Source of the DNA: Cryomorpha sp963741985
Lineage (GTDB): Bacteria; Bacteroidota; Bacteroidia; Flavobacteriales_D; Cryomorphaceae
Length of the DNA: 64,000 nt
Direction: 5' to 3'
NCBI GenBank assembly: GCA_963741985.1
Contig: CAVUKD010000001.1
Location: forward strand, 310,001 to 374,000
In this document: one piece after another, positions 27,001 to 35,412 of the stretch
How positions within the stretch are numbered: the first letter of the stretch is position 1
Layout of the letters: every line of letters begins with the position of its first letter
Position numbers and translations under genes: made by a program
The notes under the pieces: generated by a model
What the model was told of the DNA's origin: nothing
Databases searched by the model: none
Seen by the model: the letters and a program-made list of their open reading frames with translations, nothing else

Positions 27001-27904
27001 TTACGACCCGAATGACAAACAAGTCGACCCGGATCAGGAATATATAAGTAATGAACAGGATTTGAATTACCTCATACGATTCCAGAATACAGGTACTGAC
27101 ACCGCTTTTACAGTCATCGTAAGTGACCAGCTAAGTCCGTATCTCGATTGGACAACTATTCAAATGGTTGGTTCAAGCCATGAAATGGAGTACTCTGTAA
27201 GTAATCAAGGTGAATTATTATTTACCTTTGTTGATATCCAACTTCCAGATAGCAACGTAAATAATATTGGAAGCCAGGGATTTGCCAGATTTCAAATAAG
27301 TACCATAGGAGATTTATCGCCCAATACAGCTATCCATAATACGGCAAAAATCTATTTCGATTATAATCCCGCCATAGTCACGAATACCGTAACCAGTAAA
27401 ATTGAATGCTATATAGCACCAGAACCTCATATTTCATACGAGTTTCCATACCTGATTTCCGGTGTCACGGAAGGTGTAAGCTATCAGTGGTATTTGGATG
27501 GGGCTGCCGTTTTCGGCGCCACCGAGAGTACTTTTACTCCACAAGCTAATGGCATCTATACTGTTACTGTCTGGGATGTTAACGGTTGTTCCACTCTTTC
27601 AGAAGAATATTTATTCGAAAGTTTGAGCGTTAATGATCGTGACCCATTGACGCTCGATATCTATCCCGTACCATCCTCAGGAGCTGTTCATTTCGCTTTC
27701 AGCAAAAATCTCACTGGAAATCATCACCTTACCATATACAACTATCAGGGTATGGCTGTAAAACAAATTTCAAATTTATCGGGAAGCCAGTTTGTAATCT
27801 CTGAGGGATTCCTCAGTAATGGATTTTATGTTGCAATTGTTACGGATACTCAGTCAGGTCAAAAAGTTTTTAGCGGAAAGTTTATTATTGAAAATAGCCA
27901 ATAA
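24029..27904 (+). CDS. Large FG-GAP/VCBS repeat protein with T9SS type A sorting domain
   Basis: 1291 residues. After a signal segment (NTISTIILLFIAAGVDAQ) come about twelve FG-GAP/VCBS blades in residues ~35-770, each with a calcium-binding Asp cluster such as DIDGDGDIDV, DLDGDGDLDIV or DFDGDGILDLL and 'gWyeN.g.G.F'. This predicts one or two beta-propellers. Next come a Cna-B/SdrD-like segment (GEIFLDENQNGIKDS), a DUF11/DUF7619-like domain (CTYDPNDKQVDPDQ, YLIRFQNTGTDTAFTV, AKIYFDYNPAIVTNTV), an Ig-like turn and a final ~80-residue T9SS type A domain (DIYPVPSSG to FSGKFIIENSQ). It is inferred to be a secreted adhesin. It stands alone. Confidence 0.9.
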   Translation: MAGKSYLRISKNTISTIILLFIAAGVDAQFGEPTLITDSPYQPAGFCSDIDGDGDIDVIYADHRNGSINWFQNLGEGNFSAREQITSEWFGRISMLPHDLDGDGDLDIVVWSHNILAWHENLGGGNFSDRQIIPTGTPFYLTTVKIIDFDNDGDEDFLFSDSFHVFVMPKITEGVYGAALPINENDTNLENQILDFAVLDMDNDGLKDIAVSKDTTGMGWYQNLGDYDFEPFQLIDATVEVNQPSNYPDRTMVVYDFDDDGDDDLFYANVNTLWVYENITDGVFEPGLELLTVEITYPVKAPDIEIGNFNDDENLDLFISYYGYPTNVFNDPTPSIYQYEFNGTEFEPIEEMMVDVNFITSIDLHDIDQDGDVDILAFSTGENEVVLFENSDGIYTNESDEISEGLSGITETIAADIDGDFDLDILVASPNDGKLSWYERDETGSFLPQKVILNNINEVDIFLAEDVDQDGDIDLVLSDDTDAGEFWLENNGDGTFTNTHDLASFNSTHASIIFTDFDGDGILDLLYTQSIPNFFILKGQGNGNFSGSQQFGVNEIGEFQDQTIFDVDEDGFQDIVGYFETFEGGNKQIGWYKNDGNGNFNEFFPIAAMDYDAHEFQIEHTDLNQDGLQDLIMRSSPFSSTLPVHVDVLQNLGSGNFSSPVLVEDELSGVRGMGIADLNLDGFPDLILSRVQPQYVTNTGPSEPPINKYIQIYYNDGTGQFLSPELFYAGGSFFDHLSFPDMDSDGDTDMILSSSIVSEIVVIQNQKYSPVRVSGEIFLDENQNGIKDSTETYPNWVDISSTPQAVNFLLTDSGRYLLSFSDYEETYTVAPELPASWGISTEHQSYTFTIGSDFSPLDTLDFGIYPLVELPNFDVELAGGWPRCDRDVPYWITLDNQGTTVGGGTIHLELDNLLDYVDANVEPDSIIDQNIYWHFDSLGSYDGIGIEVTVHMPNFGSIGELMTTTLEAAVTDIGENPYYYADTLNQIMACTYDPNDKQVDPDQEYISNEQDLNYLIRFQNTGTDTAFTVIVSDQLSPYLDWTTIQMVGSSHEMEYSVSNQGELLFTFVDIQLPDSNVNNIGSQGFARFQISTIGDLSPNTAIHNTAKIYFDYNPAIVTNTVTSKIECYIAPEPHISYEFPYLISGVTEGVSYQWYLDGAAVFGATESTFTPQANGIYTVTVWDVNGCSTLSEEYLFESLSVNDRDPLTLDIYPVPSSGAVHFAFSKNLTGNHHLTIYNYQGMAVKQISNLSGSQFVISEGFLSNGFYVAIVTDTQSGQKVFSGKFIIENSQ

Positions 27905-27988
27905 TTATAAACTTGTTTGATAACCTATGTCAATTTATCCATAGGTGCTTTCAAATCTCTCATTTTAAACATAAGATTATGCCGAAGG

Positions 27989-28113
27989 GATGGGCACACG
28001 CGGGATTGAAAACCAAGAATATAAAATTGGAGAGCCTACTAGTCAATGGCTATTTTAAAAACAAGTGCAACACTGATAGGAGACTGCATGGACAGACCCT
28101 TAATAACTTGTTG
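27989..28113 (+). repeat. Dispersed structured repeat, copy A
   Basis: Shares with copy B (47339-47444) the ordered blocks GGCACACGCGG/GGCGCACGCA, AGTCAATG, ACAAGTGCAAC and ACAGACCCTTA/ACAGACACTTA at similar spacing, so the two are diverged copies of one element. In copy A the hairpin arms around the AGTCAATG block have decayed. It lies between the FG-GAP and esterase genes, and a 83-codon frame across it is not coding. Confidence 0.6.
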
Positions 28114-28174
28114 AAAATATCCCATTGCAACACGCCAACCTTTCCACTAAATTCGCCCAATTAAAATCTAATTT

Positions 28175-28978
28175 GTGGAAGTGATCTCAAGTTTTGCACC
28201 TATTATAGAAATTATCGAAGAAGGCTATACGATTCCGCAATTGGGTCGAAAGCGCAGAATAGCCGCCCTCCTGCCCCACGATTATCATACTTCCGAAAAA
28301 AAGTATCCGGTACTTTACCTCAACGACGGTCAAAATTTATTTGATGAAAATGCCCCTTTCGGGAATTGGGCCATCGATAAAGAATTGGAGAAACTCGCTC
28401 ATGAGGGGTTTTCTGACATTATTGTAATAACCATCGATCATGGCGGCGAAGACCGGATTACGGAATATCTCCCGTACTTCAACCCGAAATTCGGAAAAGG
28501 CGAAGGGGTTCTCTATTTGAAATTTCTGGAGGAAACGCTCCTTCCATACATCAACAAAAAGTACCGCACATTGCCCGACAGCGAAAACACCGGAATCGGC
28601 GGCAGCTCCATGGGCGGGCTCATCAGCCTTTTTGCAGGCCTCAATTACCAGCAAATATTTAGCAAGCTCCTTATTTTTTCGCCAAGTCTATGGATCGCTC
28701 CACGGATTTTCCAACAAGCTGAAAATTTTAAACCCGAGCTTCCGATCCGAATGTATATTTATGCAGGTGGTCACGAAAGTGCCAACCACTTGCCTAATGT
28801 TTTACGGCTTAGACACCGATTGTTGGGAGATAAAGAGAATTTTGATAACATTGATGTCCATGTCGAATTAAACCCTAAAGGTGCGCATAATGAGTATTTT
28901 TGGCGACAAGAGTTCCCAAAAGCTGTGAAATGGCTATATTTCAAGGATAAAAACCAGCCCCAAGAAAATGAAAATTGA
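28175..28978 (+). CDS. Alpha/beta-hydrolase, putative esterase (PF00756-like)
   Basis: 267 residues from GTG 28175. It has the esterase-D-like pattern: PVLYLNDGQNLFDE, IVITIDHGG, the nucleophile elbow GGSSMGG, and a C-terminal His region (NPKGAHNEYFW). No signal peptide, so cytosolic. Its last 11 bases overlap the start of the M17 aminopeptidase gene, and an ATP-grasp gene follows, so the three are a translationally coupled operon. Substrate unknown; such enzymes cleave acyl or peptidyl esters and siderophore-type esters. Confidence 0.85.
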   Translation: MEVISSFAPIIEIIEEGYTIPQLGRKRRIAALLPHDYHTSEKKYPVLYLNDGQNLFDENAPFGNWAIDKELEKLAHEGFSDIIVITIDHGGEDRITEYLPYFNPKFGKGEGVLYLKFLEETLLPYINKKYRTLPDSENTGIGGSSMGGLISLFAGLNYQQIFSKLLIFSPSLWIAPRIFQQAENFKPELPIRMYIYAGGHESANHLPNVLRLRHRLLGDKENFDNIDVHVELNPKGAHNEYFWRQEFPKAVKWLYFKDKNQPQENEN

Positions 28979-30368
28979 AATTTCCTTAAAACAAACATCT
29001 TCTTCTCTCTGGATACGACCCTTTTTTGCGTCAAGCGAAAATATGAAGCACAATTCCTTCAATCTTGAAGCCGGTGATTGGCTAATCGCAGAAAAAGGAG
29101 ATAAGGTTGAACTCCATTTTTGCCTGAGCGAAAAATGGAATCCGGAAAAAATGGCGGCACAGTTTCGTCTCTTCGCCTCAAAATCAAAAAAGCATTGGGG
29201 ATCCACACCGGTATTGGAAACAGATCTTCCGGCAGAAAATCTAAAGGCAGCGTTGCGAGGTATTTTTATGAGCGATTATCGATCTAATCCTAAAGAAAGT
29301 GCGTCTGAACAGATCCTTTATTTAACCACATCAATCGAACCTGAATATATTTTGAAGCAAGCCATCGCCGAAGCAGAAACACAGATGTGGGCGATGCATA
29401 TGGTAGATTTGCCCCCGAATAAAAAAACACCGGAAATGCTCGGGGCTTTTGCACGAAAATCGGCAAAAACACATGGTTTTGATTGTGATGTATGGAATGC
29501 AGATCATATAATTAAAGATCACCTCGATGCGCTGCACGCCGTGGGCCGCGGAAGTGAAAATCAACCCGTTTTTATTATCAGTCAGTATTTTGGTAATCCG
29601 GATTCAAAAGAAATTGATCTCGCCCTAGTTGGCAAGGGAATTACATTCGACACTGGCGGTATTTCCATAAAAGGCTCGGCAAATCTACACTATATGAAGA
29701 GTGATATGGCCGGAGCTGCAGCGATGCTTGCCTCGATTGAGCTCGCAGCGCGATTGAATTTAGAACTCAATATTGTGGTGATCGTGCCCTCAGCTGAAAA
29801 TAGTGTGGATGGAAGAAGTGTATTGCCCGGAGAAGTAATAAATTCATATTCCCGCAAAACCATTGAAGTAATCGATACCGATGCTGAAGGCCGGTTGGTA
29901 CTCGCCGATGGAATTGCTTGGGTGCTCAAGAACAAATCGCCCAAAATACTGATCGACATGGCGACCCTGACCGGAAGTTCTGTACGTGCTCTTGGAAACG
30001 AGGCTGCTGCACTGTACTCATCCAATGAGAATCTCGCGAAAGCGCTCTTTGAATCGGGAATCGAATCAGGAGAAAAACTATGGCTTATGCCGCTTTGGGA
30101 AGAATACCTTGAGTATATAAAAAGCGATGTAGCCGATATCGCCAACCTTTCGCAAAAGCCCATTGCCGGTTCTATTGTTGCCGCCAAATTTCTAGAGTTT
30201 TTTACAGGTAACCACCCTGCATGGGCCCATATCGATATGCCCGGTATGTCTTTTAAGGACAGTCCATTTAATACTATGAAATCGGCTACTGGTTACGGTG
30301 TACAGCTTTTGAGTACTTTTATGCACCGGCTGGTCGAAAATCCGAAAATCGCAACCAAACCTGAATAA
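28968..30368 (+). CDS. M17 family leucyl aminopeptidase
   Basis: 466 residues. The C-terminal catalytic half has the M17 signature: VGKGITFDTGGISIK (metal Lys and Asp), MKSDMAGAAAM, and DTDAEGRLVLAD with the catalytic Arg. The first residue of that motif is D where NTDAEGRL is usual. The N-terminal half is divergent, as in Bacteroidota members. It is a cytosolic hexameric two-metal exopeptidase that removes N-terminal residues from peptides. It overlaps the esterase by 11 bases and lies 6 bases before the ATP-grasp gene. Confidence 0.92.
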   Translation: MKIEISLKQTSSSLWIRPFFASSENMKHNSFNLEAGDWLIAEKGDKVELHFCLSEKWNPEKMAAQFRLFASKSKKHWGSTPVLETDLPAENLKAALRGIFMSDYRSNPKESASEQILYLTTSIEPEYILKQAIAEAETQMWAMHMVDLPPNKKTPEMLGAFARKSAKTHGFDCDVWNADHIIKDHLDALHAVGRGSENQPVFIISQYFGNPDSKEIDLALVGKGITFDTGGISIKGSANLHYMKSDMAGAAAMLASIELAARLNLELNIVVIVPSAENSVDGRSVLPGEVINSYSRKTIEVIDTDAEGRLVLADGIAWVLKNKSPKILIDMATLTGSSVRALGNEAAALYSSNENLAKALFESGIESGEKLWLMPLWEEYLEYIKSDVADIANLSQKPIAGSIVAAKFLEFFTGNHPAWAHIDMPGMSFKDSPFNTMKSATGYGVQLLSTFMHRLVENPKIATKPE

Positions 30369-30374
30369 TATTTC

Positions 30375-31586
30375 ATGAGAACTCCCCTAACCTTTTTGTG
30401 CATTTCGTCCTATTTTAAAGGTGAAGCGTTTCTAAAATCCTGCAAAAAAGCGGGTAATAAGGTATATCTCATTACGTCAAAAAAACTGGAAAATGAAGAC
30501 TGGCCGTGGGAAAGCATCGACGATGTTTACTACATGAGGGAAGACGAACACAAGAAATGGAACCTGACGGATCTAGTTAATTCAGTAGCATTTATGATGC
30601 GGAGTATCAAGTTTGACCGATTTGTAGCACTCGATGATTTCGATGTGGAAAAAGTAGCCGCCTTGCGCGAACAGTTTCGTATTCCGGGTATGGGAGATAC
30701 TACGAGCCGATATTTTCGCGATAAGCTAGCGATGCGGGTGAAAGCCCGGATCGAAGGAATTCCCGTGCCTGCATTCACCTCTTTATTTCATGACAATGAT
30801 ATTTTGAAATACTGCGAGGAAGTACCCGGCCCATGGATGATCAAACCCCGATCGGAGGCTTCGGCGGTGGGGATAAAGAAAATTACAGATGAAAAAGTGC
30901 TGTGGGAAACGCTGAGTAATCTCGGTGACGATCGGCATAAATACCTTTTGGAAAAGTACTCTCCGGGGCAGGTATTTCACGCAGATGCGCTTACCGCAAA
31001 TGGAAAAGTCGTTTTCTCGCGTATCAGCGGATATATCGACACACCTTTTGATGTGGCCCACGAAGGAGGAATTTTCAGATCGCATACACTCGATTTTTCC
31101 GATGAATCGTCCAAAGCGCTAACCCAACTCAACAAGAAAGTATTAAAAGCTTTCGGAATGCAATACAGCGCTTCGCATACCGAGTTTATTCGTTCAAATG
31201 AAACGGGCGATTATCTCTTTTTGGAAACTTCCTCGCGTGTAGGTGGAGCAAATCTCGCCGAAATGGTGGAAGCCGCTAGCGGTATTAACCTCTGGGCTGA
31301 ATGGGCTAAGCTGGAAACGGCTGTCGCCAATCACGAAGAATACAAACCACCAAAAGATTCGCGCCAACACGCCGGCATTGTGGTTTCGCTAAGTCGTTTT
31401 GAGACCCCCGATACCTCTATCTTTTCAGAAAAAGAACTCGTATGGCGCTCGAAGAAAAAGTGGCATGTCGGACTAATTGTGAAAGCGAAAACGAATAAGC
31501 GTGTTCTGGAATTATTAAGCGATTACACCGGAAAGATTCAAAAAGATTTTCACGCCAGTGCACCGGCTCCGGAAACTTCACATTGA
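30375..31586 (+). CDS. ATP-grasp domain carboxylate-amine ligase, substrate unknown
   Basis: 403 residues. N-terminal Rossmann-like preATP-grasp domain (1-95), then the ATP-grasp fold: GPWMIKPRSEASAVGIKKI (ATP-binding Lys and Gly-rich loop), YLLEKYSPGQVFHADALT, and the metal-site segment FLETSSRVGGANLAEMVE, close to the FxExNxRxGG pattern of the superfamily. Such enzymes join a carboxylate to an amine via acyl phosphate. The operon with an esterase and an aminopeptidase suggests making, trimming or recycling a small peptide-like product, but the product cannot be deduced. Confidence 0.85.
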   Translation: MRTPLTFLCISSYFKGEAFLKSCKKAGNKVYLITSKKLENEDWPWESIDDVYYMREDEHKKWNLTDLVNSVAFMMRSIKFDRFVALDDFDVEKVAALREQFRIPGMGDTTSRYFRDKLAMRVKARIEGIPVPAFTSLFHDNDILKYCEEVPGPWMIKPRSEASAVGIKKITDEKVLWETLSNLGDDRHKYLLEKYSPGQVFHADALTANGKVVFSRISGYIDTPFDVAHEGGIFRSHTLDFSDESSKALTQLNKKVLKAFGMQYSASHTEFIRSNETGDYLFLETSSRVGGANLAEMVEAASGINLWAEWAKLETAVANHEEYKPPKDSRQHAGIVVSLSRFETPDTSIFSEKELVWRSKKKWHVGLIVKAKTNKRVLELLSDYTGKIQKDFHASAPAPETSH

Positions 31587-31608
31587 ATCTCCGAGAACGA
31601 TTTGCGGA

Positions 31609-31782
31609 GCGTTGCTGGAAGTAGTTTTTTGCTATTTGCTGCGCTGGGTATTCAACCTGCGCCTGTCTCTTTGCCGCAGGGTAAATACCCAACCAGCGTT
31701 GCTGGACGTAGTTTTTTGCTCTTTGCTGCGCTGGGCGTTCGCCCTGCGCCTGTCTCTTTGGCGCAGGGTAAATACCCAGCGG
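31609..31782. repeat. Two 87-bp tandem copies of a palindromic extragenic element
   Basis: Copy 1 starts at 31609 and copy 2 at 31696, both GCGTTGCTGGA.GTAGTTTTTTGCT and so on, differing at only a few positions. Each unit folds: CGCTGGG (31642, 31729) pairs with CCCAGCG or CCCAaCCAGCG near the unit end, and inside it CCTGCG pairs with CGCAGG around the conserved loop CCTGTCTCTTTG. It lies after the ATP-grasp operon and could act as a terminator, mRNA-stabilising hairpin or REP-like element. Confidence 0.8.
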
Positions 31783-31922
31783 AGCGTTCGCTTCGCATTA
31801 AACCAAAGCGAACATTCCAATCAAAGAAATAAAGATGCGTTTTTAGCGTTGATTACCGCTCAAACTAAAACTTTGCCATTCAAACTTTTGGCATTTCTGG
31901 GTGAGGAATTATACCAATCTTT
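31783..31922. other. Leader region upstream of the TonB receptor
   Basis: Non-coding stretch between the palindromic repeat and the TonB-dependent receptor. Frames across 31558-31947 in both directions are created by the repeat and show no protein motif. Confidence 0.4.
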
Positions 31923-34340
31923 GTGGCCGCAAATAAAAACCGTGTGATCCAAAATCCTTTTTCTTTATCTCCTTTCTCCTCTCGACTTCTAATCTTTTTA
32001 TTCTTGTTGATGTCCTTTTCAGCAACAGCCCAGAAAGTAACCCTTAGCGGCCATATAAAAGATGCTTCCAATGGTGAGGGACTTATTGGCGCCACCATTT
32101 ATGTAGATGAAATTACGAGCGGCACCAGTACAAACGTTTACGGTTTTTATTCTCTTTCGCTTCCTGCCGGAACGTATCACTTAACTTTCAATTTTTTGGG
32201 GTATCAGGCTCAGAAAGAAGAAGTAATACTTTCTGCTGACCGGGTCTGGAACATTGAAATGCAGCCAGATCAAAAACTTTTGGAAACGGTAGAGATCACG
32301 GCGGAAAAAGAGAATCAGAACGTGACCAACATGGATATGGGTGTGGAAAAAATGGATGCCAAGACTATAAAAGACATTCCGCAGTTTATGGGCGAAGTCG
32401 ATATTATTCGCAGCATCCAGCTCCTGCCCGGCGTTTCGACGGTTGGTGAAGGTGCCACGGGTTTTAATGTGCGTGGTGGAAATATTGATCAAAATCTCAT
32501 CCTTCTCGATGAGGCCACCGTGTTTAATTCCTCACACCTTTTTGGTTTCTTTTCGGTTTTCAACGCCGACGCGGTGAAAGATTTGACATTGTACAAAGGC
32601 GGAATTCCCGCGCGATATGGCGGACGATTGTCGAGTGTTCTGGACGTTCGTCAAAAAGAAGGAAACACTAAGAAATTTGGCGGCGTGGTAGGAATAGGAC
32701 TCGTTTCAAGCCGACTGATGCTTGAAGGGCCGATCATTAAAGATAAGATGTCGTTTATGATTGCCGGAAGGCGTTCGTACGGCGATCTTTTTCTTCCCCT
32801 CTTCAATAAGGATTTCAAAGGAGATAAATTGTTCTTTTACGACCTCAATGCAAAAGTGAATTACAAGATTTCGGATAATGACCGCCTTTTTCTTTCGGGA
32901 TATTCGGGCGCCGATCGATTCGTTTTTGGAAGTGATTTCCAAAGCTATTGGGGAAATAATACAGCGACATTGCGCTGGAACCATCTTTTTGGACCAAAGC
33001 TCTTTTCCAATTTTACGGGGGTTTACAGTGACTATAAATATTCGCTCGGAGTGCCCGAAGGCAATCAGGCCTTTGAATGGAAAGCCGGTATTCAAAATAC
33101 AAATGCCAAGGCAGACTTTTCGTTTTTCCCAAATCCCCGAAACACCATCGATTTTGGCGTGAACAGTATTTTCTATACATTTTCTCCCGGAAAAGCGAAT
33201 GGACTAGGCGACGAAACGATATTTACCGGACTCGATGTGCAAAAGGAAAATGCAATCGAACTCGCAGCATATATTGGGAATAAGCAGACGATATCAACCC
33301 AGTTTTCAATACAATATGGATTGCGCTACAGCCACTTTCTAAATGTAGGTTCGCGGACAATAAACTTATATAAGGATGGCACGCCGACTGATGAAGAGGC
33401 GATTATCGATACTAAAACTTATGGTAAAGGCGAAGTCATCAAAGAATTTGGCGGTATGGAACCCCGACTTTCCATGAATTATACCTTTTCCGAAAGGTCT
33501 TCCATTAAAGCGGGTTACAACCGAATGCGTCAATATTTACAACTGGTTTCAAACACAACGGCAGCCACGCCGCTTGATATCTGGACACCCGCCGGAATGT
33601 ATGTTGATCCGGCCATTGTCGATCAGGTTTCTGTCGGGTATTTCCGCAATTTTAAAACAAATACTTTTCAGGCTTCTGTAGAGGTGTACTATAAAAATTA
33701 CCAAAATCTGCTCGATTATAAAGACAACGCGCAGCTCCTGCTCAATACCCATCTCGAAACCGAATTGTTAGAAGGGAAAGGTCGTGCTTACGGACTTGAA
33801 GTTCAGGTCAAAAAGGTAAAAGGTGATTTAACAGGATGGATAAGCTATACATTGAGCCGAAGTGAATTGCAGGTTTCCGATATCAATCAAGGAGAATATT
33901 ACCCGTCGAATTATGACAAAACCCACGACGTAACTTTGGTTGGGCAATATGAACTGAATGACAAATGGAATTTTGGTACCACCTTCACCTTCATGTCCGG
34001 CCGTCCTATAACCTATCCCGATTCGCGCTATGTTTATGAAGGCATTACCATTCCCAATTACACCAATCGAAACGGCGCGCGAACTCCCTCCTACAACCGT
34101 TTCGACCTATCGGCGACACTCACTACTCAGAAGAAAAAAGCCAAAATTCTGTTCTTTATCAACAGGCCGGATTCCTGGCAAAGTTCCTGGACTTTTTCAC
34201 TTTACAATGTCTATGGACGAAGAAATCCTTACAGCATATATTTCAAGCAAAGTGAAGATAATCCACAAATAACGGAAGCATACAGGCTGAGTATTTTCGG
34301 ATCTGTAATTCCGGGTATCACCTATAATTTATCTTTTTAA
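31923..34340 (+). CDS. TonB-dependent receptor with carboxypeptidase-like N-terminal domain
   Basis: 805 residues from GTG 31923; a second GTG at 31944 would be equally acceptable. Signal peptide LLIFLFLLMSFSATAQ. A CarboxypepD-regulatory-like domain (VTLSGHIKDASNGEGLIGATIYV, ~40-125) precedes the plug (FMGEVDIIRSIQLLPGVSTVGEGATGFNVRGGNIDQNL) and a 22-strand-type barrel rich in aromatic beta-strands. It imports a large substrate through the outer membrane using TonB energy. The following DUF4249 gene overlaps by one base (TAATG). No SusC-type signature or SusD partner is present, so this is the DUF4249-linked receptor subgroup. Substrate unknown. Confidence 0.92.
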   Translation: MAANKNRVIQNPFSLSPFSSRLLIFLFLLMSFSATAQKVTLSGHIKDASNGEGLIGATIYVDEITSGTSTNVYGFYSLSLPAGTYHLTFNFLGYQAQKEEVILSADRVWNIEMQPDQKLLETVEITAEKENQNVTNMDMGVEKMDAKTIKDIPQFMGEVDIIRSIQLLPGVSTVGEGATGFNVRGGNIDQNLILLDEATVFNSSHLFGFFSVFNADAVKDLTLYKGGIPARYGGRLSSVLDVRQKEGNTKKFGGVVGIGLVSSRLMLEGPIIKDKMSFMIAGRRSYGDLFLPLFNKDFKGDKLFFYDLNAKVNYKISDNDRLFLSGYSGADRFVFGSDFQSYWGNNTATLRWNHLFGPKLFSNFTGVYSDYKYSLGVPEGNQAFEWKAGIQNTNAKADFSFFPNPRNTIDFGVNSIFYTFSPGKANGLGDETIFTGLDVQKENAIELAAYIGNKQTISTQFSIQYGLRYSHFLNVGSRTINLYKDGTPTDEEAIIDTKTYGKGEVIKEFGGMEPRLSMNYTFSERSSIKAGYNRMRQYLQLVSNTTAATPLDIWTPAGMYVDPAIVDQVSVGYFRNFKTNTFQASVEVYYKNYQNLLDYKDNAQLLLNTHLETELLEGKGRAYGLEVQVKKVKGDLTGWISYTLSRSELQVSDINQGEYYPSNYDKTHDVTLVGQYELNDKWNFGTTFTFMSGRPITYPDSRYVYEGITIPNYTNRNGARTPSYNRFDLSATLTTQKKKAKILFFINRPDSWQSSWTFSLYNVYGRRNPYSIYFKQSEDNPQITEAYRLSIFGSVIPGITYNLSF

Positions 34341-35194
34341 TGAAAATGAAAAGACTATTTGCCATTTCGCTCTTCTTCATCCTGCTTATCACCACAGCGT
34401 GCACGGATTCTATAGAATTGGATTTGCCTGATGGCGAAACTTTTCTCGTGGTGGAAGGATGGATTACCAATCAACCGGGGCCACAGGAAATCAAGCTGAG
34501 CTATACGGCTCCGTATTTTGACGACAGCCCGCAGACAGTTGTAACCAATGCCACGGTAAAAATCGCTGATGACGAAGGCAATGAAACCATTCTAAATCAG
34601 TCAGCACCCGGCACATATTTCTATCCTGATTCAGGTACAACCGGTCGCTCCTATAAACTTTTGATTTATTTGCCGGAAGGCGATACTTACGAATCCGATT
34701 TTGAACTTCTGCAACCGGCGGTGCCTATCGACAGCATAGCGTGGCAACTTTCTGACCGGACACCAAATGCCGACAATGATGAAAACCCGGATGACATTTA
34801 CGATGTTGTGATTTGGACCCAGGAGCCCGCCGGCAAAGGCGATTATTATCAGTGGCGCTCTTTCCTGAACGGAGTTGAGCAACGTGAGCCTTTCGATATT
34901 TTCACCACGAGCGATGACTTGGTAGATGGCTCTCCGATTCCTGATTTTAATGTGACCGACGATTTGTATTCTACTCCGGATACGGTCACGATAGACCAGG
35001 AACATATTTCGCGGGCTGCCTATGATTTTTTAACGCAAGTGCAGACTCAGACTGCCTTTGTGGGCGGACCATTTGATACGCCTCCTGCTCCAATACAGGG
35101 AAATGTGCACAATATGACAAATCCGAAAAAAGATGCATTGGGATTTTTTGGAGCCGCAGGAAGAAGTTTGGCTACTACGATTGTGGGGGAATAA
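34340..35194 (+). CDS. DUF4249 family lipoprotein
   Basis: 284 residues. Lipoprotein signal MKRLFAISLFFILLITTAC, then the DUF4249 opening 'IELDLPDGETFLVVEGWITNQPGPQEIKLSYTAPYFD' and the family-typical end 'NPKKDALGFFGAAGRS'. DUF4249 proteins are paired with TonB receptors in Bacteroidota and are likely surface substrate-binding partners, by analogy to SusD. It starts inside the receptor stop codon, so translation is coupled. Confidence 0.9.
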   Translation: MKMKRLFAISLFFILLITTACTDSIELDLPDGETFLVVEGWITNQPGPQEIKLSYTAPYFDDSPQTVVTNATVKIADDEGNETILNQSAPGTYFYPDSGTTGRSYKLLIYLPEGDTYESDFELLQPAVPIDSIAWQLSDRTPNADNDENPDDIYDVVIWTQEPAGKGDYYQWRSFLNGVEQREPFDIFTTSDDLVDGSPIPDFNVTDDLYSTPDTVTIDQEHISRAAYDFLTQVQTQTAFVGGPFDTPPAPIQGNVHNMTNPKKDALGFFGAAGRSLATTIVGE

Positions 35195-35412
35195 GAAAGA
35201 TCAGTTTTTCTATGTCTATTTGGTTCAATTTTAATACCGTGTTATTTTTTTACCACTTAGAATCGTAGATTTACAGATATGAAGGTGAAAAAGTGGTGAA
35301 TAGTTGTCTGCGACAATTCAGATAGCGTCAACGTATTAAGATTCGACATACATAACTTTAAAAAGCTTTTTCTATGTTTCTCCAACGTGGTTCAAGATAA
35401 GAATTTCTTGAC

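Noticed and set aside
27913..28164. 83-codon plus-strand frame after the FG-GAP gene
   Set aside because: Covers the dispersed repeat; the second repeat copy does not keep the frame.
31558..31947. Overlapping open frames on both strands through the 87-bp repeat
   Set aside because: Repetitive peptides produced by the palindromic units; no motif.
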